Under the pieces are notes generated by a model. That model saw only the letters and a program-made list of their open reading frames with translations, was not told the origin of the DNA and searched no databases. Positions 10,145 through 19,287 of a stretch of 64,000 bases of DNA are shown here, piece after piece. The stretch's first letter is position 1. Every line of letters starts with the position of its first letter. The stretch is from Fimbriimonadaceae bacterium (lineage in GTDB: Bacteria > Armatimonadota > Fimbriimonadia > Fimbriimonadales > Fimbriimonadaceae). A program made the translations under genes and the position numbers. The stretch spans positions 1,396,605 to 1,460,604 of the forward strand of contig JAHBTE010000001.1 of the NCBI GenBank assembly GCA_019638675.1, in the 5' to 3' direction.

Positions 10145-10177
10145 AAAAAATGCCGCTCGAACATATGTGCGAGCGGC
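10145..10177 (-). terminator. Rho-independent terminator of the UDP-glucose dehydrogenase gene
   Basis: A near-perfect 26-nt palindrome (arms GCCGCTCG 10152-10159 and CGAGCGGC 10170-10177, inner ACATATGT, one mismatched pair) is followed on the minus strand by six T residues (complement of 10145-10150). It lies 19 nt beyond the stop of the dehydrogenase gene. Confidence 0.85.
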
Positions 10178-10195
10178 CATTCAAGGAAATGGAGC

Positions 10196-11626
10196 TTACA
10201 CCCCGATGGTGAAATAACGTAATCCGGACTTTTCGACGTCTTCTCGGCGGAAGGCTCGTCGTCCGTCGAAGAGCAAATCGCCCTTCATGGTCGATGCGGC
10301 AAGGTCAAAATCGAGCCACTTGAATTCTTCCCACTCAGTAACAAGGATTGCGGCATCTGCGCCCTCAACGGTTTCCTGGCCACCAGATTTGTAATCAATA
10401 TCTGGATGGACTTCCATCATATTTGGCATTGCTACCGGATCGTAAGCACGGATTTTTGCGCCGCCTGCCTTGAGGAGATCAATAATCTCTAAAGCCTTAG
10501 CGTCGCGAATGTCGTCGGTGTTAGGTTTGAACGCAAGTCCGAGGAGGGCAATGGTTTTGCCTTCAAAAGTACCGAGTTGATCGCTCAAGCGGCTCATAAA
10601 GTGGCTGGTTTGATCGTTATTGATGTCCTCAGCACTCTTGAGCATAGTGAAGTCGTAACCTGTCGTTTCTGCACATTTGAGAAGGCCCTGAACATCTTTG
10701 GGGAAGCAGGAGCCACCCCAACCAAGACCGGCATTGAGAAACTGCTTACCGATTCGCGAATCGAGCCCCATTCCTTTAGCGACCTCGGCAACATCGGCAC
10801 CACTTTGCTCACAGATTCGGCTAATCGCGTTGATGAAGCTGATCTTAACGGCAAGGAATGAGTTACTTGCGTACTTAATGAGTTCGGCGCTTGTGCGGTT
10901 GGTGACCAAGATTGGGCAACCATAGCGGCCGTATAGCTCAAGCAATTTGATTTCTGCCCCTGGTCGGTTGACTCCGACGACTATTCGATCTGGGTTAAAT
11001 GTGTCGTAAACAGCGGAGCCTTCGCGTAAGAACTCAGGATTGCTGACTACATCAACCAAATTTGGGTCAACGCCGAGATCTTGCAAGGTGTTTTCAATCA
11101 AATCACCAGTTCCCACGGGAACGGTTGACTTCGTTACCAGGGTGATGTGTTTTTTAATCGCTGGTGCGATTTGGTTAACAACTTGTATAACAGCGGTGAG
11201 GTCTGGTGTTCCATCGGCAGAAGGTGGAGTTCCTACTGCAATGTAGACGACGTCCGAATTTTCTACCGCCGCGGCAAGATCGCCAGAAGTTTTGAGCCGA
11301 CCAGCTCGCAAAGCGCTTTGAATAATCTTATCAAGGCCTGGTTCGTAAATTGGTGATTCGCCGCGCTCGATGACTTCTAACTTGGCTGGGTTGTTATCAA
11401 CACAGATAACGTTGCTTCCTTGGTCGGCAAGAATTGCGCCAGTGACCAAACCCACGTATCCGGTTCCTATAACGGAGACGTTAAGTGTGCGCGTCACTCT
11501 CTGTCGTGGGGCACTTTTTTCCCTGTCTAGCGATACGACAGCTTTACTTGCCGTCAGCACTTCCGGGTTTACAGTCCCTGCTCCGTTCATTACAGGAACA
11601 CCATCCAACGTAATTTTCATTTCCAA
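10196..11626 (-). CDS. UDP-glucose 6-dehydrogenase
   Basis: Oxidises UDP-glucose (or a related UDP-sugar) to the uronic acid with two NAD+, supplying UDP-glucuronate for EPS. Rossmann motif NVSVIGTGYVGLVTG, the catalytic-cysteine block GWGGSCFPKD and the C-terminal LAFKPNTDDIRDA segment are clear. The frame stays open to 11689, but AGGAG sits 7 nt before a TTG at 11626, which I take as the start (ATG at 11620 is 13 nt from AGGAG). This leaves an unusual non-conserved N-terminal extension of about 48 residues before the Rossmann fold. UDP-N-acetylmannosamine dehydrogenase is the main alternative. Divergent from the wcaF-like gene. Confidence 0.92.
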   Translation of the reverse strand: MEMKITLDGVPVMNGAGTVNPEVLTASKAVVSLDREKSAPRQRVTRTLNVSVIGTGYVGLVTGAILADQGSNVICVDNNPAKLEVIERGESPIYEPGLDKIIQSALRAGRLKTSGDLAAAVENSDVVYIAVGTPPSADGTPDLTAVIQVVNQIAPAIKKHITLVTKSTVPVGTGDLIENTLQDLGVDPNLVDVVSNPEFLREGSAVYDTFNPDRIVVGVNRPGAEIKLLELYGRYGCPILVTNRTSAELIKYASNSFLAVKISFINAISRICEQSGADVAEVAKGMGLDSRIGKQFLNAGLGWGGSCFPKDVQGLLKCAETTGYDFTMLKSAEDINNDQTSHFMSRLSDQLGTFEGKTIALLGLAFKPNTDDIRDAKALEIIDLLKAGGAKIRAYDPVAMPNMMEVHPDIDYKSGGQETVEGADAAILVTEWEEFKWLDFDLAASTMKGDLLFDGRRAFRREDVEKSGLRYFTIGV

Positions 11627-11779
11627 AATCAATCTCCTACGAGGCTCAAAGCGGCCTCGAACGATATGCATTGTACTGCGGAAGAACAATAATTCCCCGT
11701 TAAATGCCCGTACATCTTCTAGAAAGACGCCTTAAACTGGTCAATATGTCAGCCGTAATCGTACGGGGATTTTTCAACT

Positions 11780-11795
11780 TGGCACAGTTTTTGCC
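11780..11795 (+). promoter_or_regulatory. Sigma-54 (-24/-12) promoter, strong match
   Basis: TGGCAC (11780-11785), 5-nt spacer, TTGCC (11791-11795): an exact match to the RpoN consensus TGGCAC-N5-TTGC. Transcription would begin about 12 nt downstream of the GC, near 11807, leaving a leader of roughly 45 nt to the ATG at 11853 of the acetyltransferase gene. Confidence 0.75.
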
Positions 11796-11852
11796 CCTTA
11801 AATTTCATTTTTAGACAAGAGAATTGTAACTCAGCCACAATAGAGAGCATCC

Positions 11853-12425
11853 ATGAGCGAGCCAAGCGGACAAATAGACCTCACCAAAAGCAAAACGAAA
11901 TGGTCGAAATCCATTATTATCCGCCGAATTCTATGGGGCATTTGCTGGACATTGCTTTTTCGCCCTTCTCCAAAATTTTTTTTTAATGGGTGGCGAAATG
12001 CACTTTTGAGATTATTTGGCGCCAAAGTTGGGGCAAACGTAAAAATTCATAACACGGTCAAGATTCTTTATCCATGGGAGTTGGAAATCGGGGATGGCAG
12101 TTGGATTGGATGGGATGTTGACGTTTATAACTATGCTCGTGTGAAAATTGGGCGTATGAGTGTGGTTTCGCAATACACCTATCTTTGCACGGGAACTCAT
12201 GACTTTGAAGACCCGACTTTTCCGCTGACCTTTCAGCCCATCACCATCGGTGATCAGGCTTGGGTAGCGGCCAAGTGTTTTGTTGCTCCGGGTGTGATAA
12301 TTGGCGACGGAACAATTATCGCTAGCGCAAGCGTGGTGACAAAGGATATGCCTGAGTGGCAAATCTGCGCTGGAAACCCCTGTAAACCAATCAAAGAAAG
12401 ACCATCGGTGAGACCGAGCCGATAA
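11853..12425 (+). CDS. WcaF-like hexapeptide-repeat acyltransferase
   Basis: Left-handed beta-helix O-acetyltransferase, probably decorating an EPS sugar. After a helical N-terminus (IIRRILWGICWTLLFR), hexapeptide repeats run from about residue 55 (GAKVGANVKIHNTVKI) to 180; the VYNYARVKIG and CTGTHDFEDPTFPLT segments match the colanic acid WcaF family, with the catalytic-type His in THDF. 190 aa is typical. It has a sigma-54 promoter and overlaps the end of the convergent glycosyltransferase gene by 35 nt. Confidence 0.88.
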   Translation: MSEPSGQIDLTKSKTKWSKSIIIRRILWGICWTLLFRPSPKFFFNGWRNALLRLFGAKVGANVKIHNTVKILYPWELEIGDGSWIGWDVDVYNYARVKIGRMSVVSQYTYLCTGTHDFEDPTFPLTFQPITIGDQAWVAAKCFVAPGVIIGDGTIIASASVVTKDMPEWQICAGNPCKPIKERPSVRPSR

Positions 12426-13536
12426 AGGCTGATCCTTTCGCAGCGTAAAAAATTGCTTTGGCCATATTTTGCGCCATTTGCTCGGATGAGAAGGTTTTTA
12501 GAACTGCCTCTTGACCAGCTTCAGAAAATTGCATCATCTTTTCCTTGTGTGCGTGTATGTAAGCCAATTTGTCAGCTAGATCGCTAACAGAATTAGCTTC
12601 AAAGAATAAAGAATTTTTCCCTTCCTCAAGCACTACTATCTCAGGGCTATGCGGTTCGTTATCTGCTGCGAGCATCGGAACTCCATATGCTAGAGCATGA
12701 ATTGCGCTTAGGCCAACATATCCTGGCGATACCGATACCAGTGACTGATTAAAAATGGGAGCAAGCGACTTTTGATCGTACACGGCACCATTTAACTGAA
12801 TTCTATCTTTGTATGGCGAATTGCTGATTCTTTGTTCAACAGTTACTTGATCTGGTCCTTCTCCAATAATGATCAAGTTGCCTGAAATTCCATATTTCTT
12901 TATCGCCTCTTCAAAGCCATCAATAAGAAGGGGCACTTTCTTTTCTGGTATTAGCCTCCCTACATAAACAATATCCTCACGATCTTGGGTGTATGGTGTC
13001 GCAAGCTCTGCTATTTCTTCGGTTTCGATTGAGTTCCATGCTACGAATAGCTTTGCTTTCGGAATGCCGAACTTTTCAAGTACCTTGGCACCTTCTGGAT
13101 AGTAAAGGATCGTCGCATCTGCTTTGCTACAAAGGTTCGTATACAATTTAGCGAAACGACCTCGTGGGCGAATTCCGTGTCCCCACCAGACCACGGGCAC
13201 GCCTCGCCATTTTGCAATTTTGAAGAGAATTAGGTTAATTACAGAACGTGGATTGAGTGCAAGAACAAGAACATCAGGCTTTAGTTGAAAGAATGATCGA
13301 AGCAATCCAAATTGGAGAATGATCATGTCATTGCTGCCGATGAACCTATTTTTATTAACAACTACTTTGAGCCCATCTGGATTCAAGACACTTTGTAAAC
13401 CCGTATCTTCTGAGGCCTGTCCATATACATATGTTACATCTAGTCGAGGAATCGCTGCAAGTGCTCTAAACACTGAGAGTCTGTAAGGAGCCATGATACG
13501 TTGCTGTACTAAGACTCGAATTGGTGAATTCTGCAT
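12391..13536 (-). CDS. Glycosyltransferase family 4-type
   Basis: GT-B fold retaining glycosyltransferase (381 aa). The N-terminal domain opens IRVLVQQRIMAPYRLSVFRA; the C-terminal nucleotide-sugar domain has VYVGRLIPEKKVPLLIDGF, IIGEGPD and the E-x7-E region (SPEIVVLEEGKNSLF). Acts in the cytoplasm on a lipid-linked glycan; donor sugar unknown. Last gene of a minus-strand operon with the epimerase and GT upstream (spacing 14 nt). Its C-terminus overlaps the 3' end of the acetyltransferase gene on the other strand. Confidence 0.88.
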   Translation of the reverse strand: MQNSPIRVLVQQRIMAPYRLSVFRALAAIPRLDVTYVYGQASEDTGLQSVLNPDGLKVVVNKNRFIGSNDMIILQFGLLRSFFQLKPDVLVLALNPRSVINLILFKIAKWRGVPVVWWGHGIRPRGRFAKLYTNLCSKADATILYYPEGAKVLEKFGIPKAKLFVAWNSIETEEIAELATPYTQDREDIVYVGRLIPEKKVPLLIDGFEEAIKKYGISGNLIIIGEGPDQVTVEQRISNSPYKDRIQLNGAVYDQKSLAPIFNQSLVSVSPGYVGLSAIHALAYGVPMLAADNEPHSPEIVVLEEGKNSLFFEANSVSDLADKLAYIHAHKEKMMQFSEAGQEAVLKTFSSEQMAQNMAKAIFYAAKGSAFIGSVSPMVFL

Positions 13537-13550
13537 GATCCCATTCAGCT

Positions 13551-14489
13551 CTACATCTGGATAGACTGAATTAATTCCTTTAATCCGTCATCAAGACCAA
13601 TTTTGCGCTCAAACCTAATAATGTTTTTCGCTTGAGCGGGAGAACCTTCTGAATTGATAATATCTCCTTCGCGCGCAGGAGATGTTCTTAACTCAGACTT
13701 AGAGCCTGAAATTCCGATAATTTTCTGAGCTAACTCAGAAACTGAGGTTGAGCTACCTGTACAAACATTAATCCCATCTCCCTTTATCCTAGCTGTCATT
13801 GCAAGAATATTTGCGCGCACAACATCATGAACGGAGACGAAGTCACGCTTCTGGTTCCCTCCGCCATGAAGAAAAATAGGCTCATCATTTATTGCCGAGT
13901 TGATAAACTTACTGATCACGCCGCTATATGGAGAATCTGAACGTTGCCGTGGGCCATAAACGTTGAAATAACGCAAGCAGACACCGGATAAGTTGTATAA
14001 ATCGCAATAGTTCCGAACATAATGTTCGCCAAGCAACTTCTGGCTGCCGTACAGCGAAATAGGGTTGCAAGTGGCGGACTCTTGAATGGGAATTTGAGTG
14101 GAATCGCCGTAGATTGCTGCTGACGAACTGAAAACGATATGAGCGTGATTCTTGCGAGCTTGCTCTAGTATTGCCAGCGTTCCTGATGCATTGACCTCAT
14201 GTGCAAGAATCGGTTCTTCCAGAGTCTGTGCAACATTGCTGACCGCAGCAAGATGAAAGATAACGTCAGATCCTTCTGCGGCAAGTGAAAGAGCGTCCGG
14301 CTCTAAAATTGAACTCCTAATTATGCGGATTTTTGGATCAAGGTGAGACAAATTTGACTCTAATCCGTTACTCATATCATCAATAATCGTAACTTCGATT
14401 CCATTCTCATGAAGTGCTGTAACTAAATGAGAGCCGATAAATCCGGCACCCCCTGTAACGAGCGCCTTTTGTACGTTCATGCTTTGCAA
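13551..14489 (-). CDS. NAD-dependent sugar epimerase (UDP-glucose 4-epimerase-like)
   Basis: Extended SDR acting on a nucleotide sugar. Rossmann motif GGAGFIGSHL, the serine of FSSSAAIYGD, and the catalytic YGSQK (Tyr/Lys pair) followed by RYFNVYGPRQ are all seen; 312 aa is usual. The start could be either of two ATGs three codons apart (MQSMNV). It overlaps the upstream glycosyltransferase by 13 nt, so it belongs to the same transcript. The exact reaction (4-epimerase of UDP-Glc, UDP-GlcNAc or UDP-uronate) is not decided by the sequence; the neighbouring UDP-glucose dehydrogenase makes a uronate epimerase possible. Confidence 0.88.
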   Translation of the reverse strand: MQSMNVQKALVTGGAGFIGSHLVTALHENGIEVTIIDDMSNGLESNLSHLDPKIRIIRSSILEPDALSLAAEGSDVIFHLAAVSNVAQTLEEPILAHEVNASGTLAILEQARKNHAHIVFSSSAAIYGDSTQIPIQESATCNPISLYGSQKLLGEHYVRNYCDLYNLSGVCLRYFNVYGPRQRSDSPYSGVISKFINSAINDEPIFLHGGGNQKRDFVSVHDVVRANILAMTARIKGDGINVCTGSSTSVSELAQKIIGISGSKSELRTSPAREGDIINSEGSPAQAKNIIRFERKIGLDDGLKELIQSIQM

Positions 14490-15700
14490 TGTCCGTTACT
14501 CATAGCCTCGGCTCGCACCAGCTCGTAGATTCGCATCATAGCTTGATAATTGATTTTGGGTGTGTAATGTTCTTCGTAACGGAGCCGCCCTAGCTTTGAA
14601 CGTTGATTGAATTCCTGCTCAGGCATTGATATTGCCTTTTTCAGCACTTCACGGAGTGCCATTGCATCGCTAGGCTTAAACGATAGCCCTATGTTGTCAC
14701 AGTCAGCAATCTCAGGCATTTGGCCGTGGGCTGGCACTATTGGGATGGTTCCAACTGCCATAGCTTCTATGAGAGTCAGTCCAAACGATTCATAGCAGTG
14801 CGAGCTATTAACCAGAAAATGAGATTCTCGAATGGCTTCCTGAGCCTGCTCTTGCTCAACCCAACCCAAAAAGTGGATAGAAGGATCACCCGCCGCTTGG
14901 GCCTTGTATTCTTCTTCAAGTGGGCCCGTGCCGAGTAAATGAAGTTCCCAATCTGAAGGCATACTGTTTTTCCACGCCTCTATTAATACTTCAGCCCCTT
15001 TATCCTCGACAAATCGACCAACAAAAACGACCTTTTTTGTGCGTTGAATTGGTCTGAAACCCGCATCCACTGTGGAATGTCCTTTAACATGAATCCGATT
15101 TTTCGGCAGGCCAGATCGTATGAATATTTCTTTTGCGAACTGAGAAAGCGCTATGTAGCCATCGCATCGGGAGGTGAAACTTCCATTCCACCGGTTAAAC
15201 TGTTGCATAGCGACAATTGGCACAGTTGCTATGAATGAGCCGCGATAACACTTATGCTTCAATGCGGGAGTTGGAAATTTGCCCACGCAGTCTTGGCAGG
15301 TGTGATTGTCTCGCATTAAATTAGCCGCCGCACAGCATGTGCGAAAGTTATGCAGTGTTTGAATAACTGGCACACCTTCTAAATTGCAGGCTTTATAAAT
15401 GCTCGGGCTGAGGTGGGCAAAAAAATTGTGGCAATGAACTATATCTGGAGAATATTTTTGAATGGCTTGTCGAACCTGACTCAGCCCTTCCTTGGACCAG
15501 ACAATCTTGCGGGCTGTGCGGATTTTGTTGGTCAGTCCAACATTGTCATCAGGTGCATTGTCAACAAAGAACTGTTCAACCACATGACCATGATCACTGA
15601 GGATTTGCGCTTCTGCTTCCAGAACTGCAATCTCCCCCCCTGGGCTCCAGATGTAGCGATTGTGCACTTGCAGGATGCGCGTCTTCTGTTCTTTGTGCAT
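14477..15700 (-). CDS. Glycosyltransferase family 4-type
   Basis: GT-B glycosyltransferase of 407 aa. N-terminal domain begins TRILQVHNRYIWSPGGEIAV; a cysteine-rich stretch (FRTCCAAANLMRDNHTCQDC) around residues 120-140 resembles the structural zinc-like insert of several GT4 enzymes. The C-terminal donor domain shows VVFVGRFVEDKGAEVLIEAW, LLGTGPLEEEY and ESFGLTLIEAMAVGTIPIV, the E-x7-E motif. First gene of the minus-strand trio with the epimerase and the second GT. Donor and acceptor unknown. Confidence 0.9.
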   Translation of the reverse strand: MHKEQKTRILQVHNRYIWSPGGEIAVLEAEAQILSDHGHVVEQFFVDNAPDDNVGLTNKIRTARKIVWSKEGLSQVRQAIQKYSPDIVHCHNFFAHLSPSIYKACNLEGVPVIQTLHNFRTCCAAANLMRDNHTCQDCVGKFPTPALKHKCYRGSFIATVPIVAMQQFNRWNGSFTSRCDGYIALSQFAKEIFIRSGLPKNRIHVKGHSTVDAGFRPIQRTKKVVFVGRFVEDKGAEVLIEAWKNSMPSDWELHLLGTGPLEEEYKAQAAGDPSIHFLGWVEQEQAQEAIRESHFLVNSSHCYESFGLTLIEAMAVGTIPIVPAHGQMPEIADCDNIGLSFKPSDAMALREVLKKAISMPEQEFNQRSKLGRLRYEEHYTPKINYQAMMRIYELVRAEAMSNGHCKA

Positions 15701-15760
15701 TAGCCTTAAGTATGGTCAATTTGGCATCGTCGCGTATGTTCAGCTTAGATTTAAAGTTTT

Positions 15761-15776
15761 TGGAATGGATATTGCA
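15761..15776 (+). promoter_or_regulatory. Weak sigma-54-like promoter
   Basis: TGGAAT (15761-15766), 5-nt spacer, TTGCA (15772-15776). The -12 element is perfect and the invariant GG is kept, but the -24 element differs at two positions from TGGCAC. It lies 60 nt upstream of the ATG at 15836. Confidence 0.35.
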
Positions 15777-15835
15777 ATATCTTCCCATAATGATTACTAT
15801 CTCTTGATACCTGGGGAAGTTATTTTGGGCTGAAT

Positions 15836-17014
15836 ATGAAAAAAGGGATACACACTTACCATCGAATCGTATTTTGGCAAAATATTGCGTCTCATCATCA
15901 ATCTCAATTTATGATGACCTTAGCCGAGCAATACGGCATTGAGGTTGTGTGGGCGGTTGAATCGGATAATGGTAAAGATCGCTCAGAGATGGGTTGGCCG
16001 GACTGTCCTGGTGGAAGTGCTCAACTCGTTTTGGCTCCCGATTCAAAGAGGATCAATGAAATACTCAGTATCGATCCTGATCGATCTCTTCATTTGTTTG
16101 GTGGAATATTTTTTAATCCAACAGTCAGGAAGGCTTTTTTCAAAGCAGTTTTCAAGCCGCTTAAGTTGGCTCTAATGACTGAGGCACCTCTCCCGGCGGG
16201 ATTTGAGGAATCAGGCGCAAAATCAAAGGCGAGCAAACTAAAAAAATTCCTACCGATTGCGCATATGCTGACTAGATTGTTATTTGGCAGAAAAATCATT
16301 GCTATCTTTTGCATTGGAGCGATGTGTGCAGATTTCTATAAAAAAGTTGGTTATGAAGATGAAAAGCTCATACCTTGGGCTTACTATCCTCCTAACCCCA
16401 CCTCAGTCCCAGCAATCAATCCCGACGACGGAATCGTTCAGTTGACTTATTTGGGAGCAATGAATCATAGGAAAGGTACAGACCTTCTGATGAAGGCTCT
16501 CACCCCTTTAAAAGGATTGAATTGGCATCTGAATTGTATAGGTGATGGCACTCTAGCGAAAGAATGCAGAGATATTGTGCAGAAGGGCGATATAGGGCAT
16601 CAAGTCACGATTCAAGGATATCTGCCATGGGAGCAAGCAATGGATTTGCTCGCAATATCAGATATTGCGCTTGTTCCAAGTCGGCATGATGGATGGGGTG
16701 CAGTAGTGAGCGAAGCGCTAATGAGGGGAGTTCCAGCAATAGCGACGGATCACTGTGGATCAGCAGATTTACTCGGTCAACCTTGGCGAGGGGCAGTTGT
16801 AAAAGCCAATGATGTAGATGCATTGACTCTAGCACTGCGTAATTGCATAGCAAAGGGAAAGCTTACAAGTGCAGAACGCACTAGAATTGCCGACTGGTCG
16901 GTTAAGTGTCAAGCTTCCACAGGGGTTGATTATTTTATTTCTACCCTTAAGTATTTTGAATTGGGAGGTCAGAAACCATCTGCTCCCTGGCACGATAAGA
17001 CTGGGACGGGGTAG
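15836..17014 (+). CDS. Glycosyltransferase (GT4-like)
   Basis: 392-aa GT-B glycosyltransferase. The C-terminal half has LTYLGAMNHRKGTDLLMKAL, CIGDGTLAKECRDIV, GYLPWEQAMDLLAISDIALVP and RHDGWGAVVSEALMRGVPAI, the E-x7-E donor-binding motif. The N-terminal domain (HTYHRIVFWQNIASHHQSQF) is of the type that reads 'where the acceptor is approached'; its conservation is low, as usual. It stands alone on the plus strand, divergent from the previous GT and 48 nt upstream of glmS. Donor sugar unknown. Confidence 0.85.
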   Translation: MKKGIHTYHRIVFWQNIASHHQSQFMMTLAEQYGIEVVWAVESDNGKDRSEMGWPDCPGGSAQLVLAPDSKRINEILSIDPDRSLHLFGGIFFNPTVRKAFFKAVFKPLKLALMTEAPLPAGFEESGAKSKASKLKKFLPIAHMLTRLLFGRKIIAIFCIGAMCADFYKKVGYEDEKLIPWAYYPPNPTSVPAINPDDGIVQLTYLGAMNHRKGTDLLMKALTPLKGLNWHLNCIGDGTLAKECRDIVQKGDIGHQVTIQGYLPWEQAMDLLAISDIALVPSRHDGWGAVVSEALMRGVPAIATDHCGSADLLGQPWRGAVVKANDVDALTLALRNCIAKGKLTSAERTRIADWSVKCQASTGVDYFISTLKYFELGGQKPSAPWHDKTGTG

Positions 17015-17062
17015 ACGATTCGCCGAAGCCATTTCATTAACTATGCTACGATTTCCTAACTG

Positions 17063-18889
17063 ATGTGTGGAATCGCAGGATATGTAGGTCAGCGGAATGC
17101 TATTGAAATTGTTCTTGATCAAATAGAACGATTGGAATACCGCGGTTATGATTCGACTGGGGTTGCTTTCAAAAGCGGCGATTCGTTGCAGATCATGAAG
17201 CGCGCAGGCAAGTTGGCTCACCTGCGTGCGGCTGTCGAAGAAGAGAATCCGTTTTCCGAAGTTGCGATTGCTCACTCTCGCTGGGCGACTCACGGGGCTC
17301 CGAATGATCTCAACGCTCATCCACACTATGATGCAACTGGCGAAGTTGCTCTCATCCACAACGGAATTATCGAGAACTACCTCGAACTCAAAGAAGAACT
17401 GACCCGGGCCGGGCACGTTTTTCAAAGTGAGACAGATAGTGAAGTCGCCGCTCACATCATCGGGCTAGAGTACGCCGAAGGCGTTCCACTTGAAGAAGCT
17501 GTCCGCAGGGCCGTTGGAAAGTTCACCGGCGCGTACGGATTTGTAGTTATTTCCATGCGAGAACCTGGAAAAATCGTTTGCGCTCGGAATGCCAGCCCCC
17601 TGGTTGTCGGCTTTGGAAAAGGCGAAAACTTTATTGCTAGTGATATTCCGGCATTGCTTCCTTACACGCGAACTGTGGCCGTTTTGGACAACGAAATGGT
17701 CGCTCTGGTGACAACCGAAGGAATATCTGCGGTCTCGCCAGATGGTCGGACAGTCAAGCTCAGCCCGTTTGATGTTGATTGGGATATTGAATCGGCTGAA
17801 AAAGGCGGCTACGAGCACTTCATGCTCAAAGAGATTCATGAGCAAGACGATGTTGTACGTCAATGCTTGGCTGGTCGGCTTGGGCAAGAGAACCTAACCT
17901 TAGACGGCTTGTTTGGCGAACACGTCTGGCAGGATATTGACCGGGTTAACATCATTGCGTGCGGCACCGCTTACCATGCGGGTCTGATGGGCAAGACTCT
18001 TTTCGAGAAAATGCTCCGGTTACCAACTGATGTTTATTTTTCAAGTGAGTTTCGTTACAACGACCCCTTGCTTTCGCCTAAAAGCCTTGCTGTATTTGTC
18101 AGCCAGAGCGGGGAAACAGCGGACAGTCTTGCCGCACTACGACTCTGCAAAGAACGGCGCATCCGCACTCTAGGCATAGTCAACGTTGTTGGTTCCAGCA
18201 TCGCTAGGGAAGTTGATCGCGTTCTCTATACACAAGCTGGCCCAGAAATCAGCGTTGCCTCGACAAAAGCTTATTTGGCTCAATGTCTGGTGCTTTATCT
18301 ATTAGGCTTGCATATCGCCGAGATCAAAGAGATGCCCGGCGTTAACGTCAAGGCTGGGTTAAAAGCAGTGCGAGAGTTTCCTGAGTATGTCAAGGAAGCT
18401 CTTGACCTCGAAAGCTCAATTCAAGATGTTGCGAAGCAGTTTGCGAACTCCAAACTTGCATTTTTCTTGGGTCGCGGCGCAGATGCAAACGTCGCGTTGG
18501 AAGCGGCACTCAAGCTGAAAGAAATAGCTTACATTCCAACTCAGGAATGCCCAGCCGGGGAAATGAAGCACGGCCCTCTCGCGCTGATTGAACAGGGCAC
18601 GTTATCAGTAGTTGGTGCGACTCAAGAAGATGTCCGAGACAAGCTGGTAAGCAATATTCGTGAGCTTCAAGCGCGCGGATCTCACGTTTTAGCAATCACT
18701 ACGAAGGATGACGAACTCACTCCGACGGTTGTGGATAGCTGTGCGATGATCGCTCAAACAAATGACTGGTATTTGAATGCTCTGCTCTCTATTGTGCCAT
18801 TGCAATTGTTCAGTTACTACATGGCTTTAGAGCGGGGATGCGAGATTGATCAGCCCCGTAATTTAGCCAAATCCGTAACAGTCGAGTAG
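17063..18889 (+). CDS. glmS: Glutamine--fructose-6-phosphate aminotransferase
   Basis: Makes glucosamine-6-phosphate, the first step to UDP-GlcNAc for peptidoglycan, LPS and EPS. Cys2 is the glutaminase nucleophile (MCGIAGYVGQR); RGYDSTG, HSRWATHG, NAHPH and HNGIIENY complete the glutaminase site. Two SIS domains follow (SQSGETADSLAAL, STKAY, GAMKHGPLAL-like GEMKHGPLALIEQ) and the protein ends NLAKSVTVE, the normal C-terminus. 608 aa is standard. A TATGCT hexamer lies about 15 nt before the ATG. No glmS ribozyme is expected or seen in the short 48-nt upstream gap. Confidence 0.98.
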   Translation: MCGIAGYVGQRNAIEIVLDQIERLEYRGYDSTGVAFKSGDSLQIMKRAGKLAHLRAAVEEENPFSEVAIAHSRWATHGAPNDLNAHPHYDATGEVALIHNGIIENYLELKEELTRAGHVFQSETDSEVAAHIIGLEYAEGVPLEEAVRRAVGKFTGAYGFVVISMREPGKIVCARNASPLVVGFGKGENFIASDIPALLPYTRTVAVLDNEMVALVTTEGISAVSPDGRTVKLSPFDVDWDIESAEKGGYEHFMLKEIHEQDDVVRQCLAGRLGQENLTLDGLFGEHVWQDIDRVNIIACGTAYHAGLMGKTLFEKMLRLPTDVYFSSEFRYNDPLLSPKSLAVFVSQSGETADSLAALRLCKERRIRTLGIVNVVGSSIAREVDRVLYTQAGPEISVASTKAYLAQCLVLYLLGLHIAEIKEMPGVNVKAGLKAVREFPEYVKEALDLESSIQDVAKQFANSKLAFFLGRGADANVALEAALKLKEIAYIPTQECPAGEMKHGPLALIEQGTLSVVGATQEDVRDKLVSNIRELQARGSHVLAITTKDDELTPTVVDSCAMIAQTNDWYLNALLSIVPLQLFSYYMALERGCEIDQPRNLAKSVTVE

Positions 18890-18914
18890 TTTTACGGGTG
18901 AGATTAACCTAAAT

Positions 18915-18930
18915 TGGCACGTTCCATGTT
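18915..18930 (+). promoter_or_regulatory. Sigma-54-like promoter, moderate match
   Basis: TTGGCACG surrounds TGGCAC (18915-18920), then 5 nt and ATGTT (18926-18930), which differs from TTGCW at two positions, including the C of the -12 GC. Predicted start is only about 4 nt before the ATG at 18946, so the transcript would be nearly leaderless if this is used. Confidence 0.4.
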
Positions 18931-18945
18931 CCGACTATTGGAACC

Positions 18946-19287
18946 ATGGGAGCACTACGTAAGACTGCACCGGAAATTCTGCAGCCAACGCAGATCATCA
19001 TTTTTCCGGTAGATCAGGCAAGACCTGATCTTATCGAACGTCCAAGCGCATGGGAACGCTTTGCCGATAGCCCGGTGGGAAGCCTGGTTTTGTTCGAGAT
19101 CAAAATGTTTGCTACCGTTGCGGCAGTGGCATTGGTGCTTGTCGGATCGTTGGCATTTGGATACACCGCTAAGAGTGCAGCCGGCATCGATCTTTACCCA
19201 GAAGCAAGCCTTTCACAGTGGAAACCAGCTTTTGATGCGACTTACATGCAGCCAGGGCACACATTCGCAGGCCAAAGCTTCAATTAA
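18946..19287 (+). CDS. Small single-span membrane protein of unknown function
   Basis: Not recognised. 113 aa: a cytoplasmic-type N-terminal half (residues 1-52, rich in Pro and charged residues), one membrane span near residues 53-75 (MFATVAAVALVLVGSLAFGY) and a 38-residue outer tail (ending GHTFAGQSFN). The span is central, and there is no PEP-CTERM-type tail, so it is not an evident exosortase substrate. It sits between glmS and the first sugar transferase, under a sigma-54-like promoter, and is therefore a candidate accessory protein of the EPS locus. Confidence 0.6.
   Translation: MGALRKTAPEILQPTQIIIFPVDQARPDLIERPSAWERFADSPVGSLVLFEIKMFATVAAVALVLVGSLAFGYTAKSAAGIDLYPEASLSQWKPAFDATYMQPGHTFAGQSFN

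Noticed and set aside
10196-11689. Full 497-aa form of the UDP-glucose dehydrogenase
   Set aside because: The first 21 residues precede the AGGAG site, so translation most likely starts at 11626 or 11620.
16829-17455. 208-aa minus-strand open frame covering the end of a glycosyltransferase gene and the glmS start
   Set aside because: Opposes two well-supported genes and has no recognisable motif or start signal.
17465-17887. 140-aa minus-strand open frame inside glmS
   Set aside because: Antisense shadow of a firmly identified gene.
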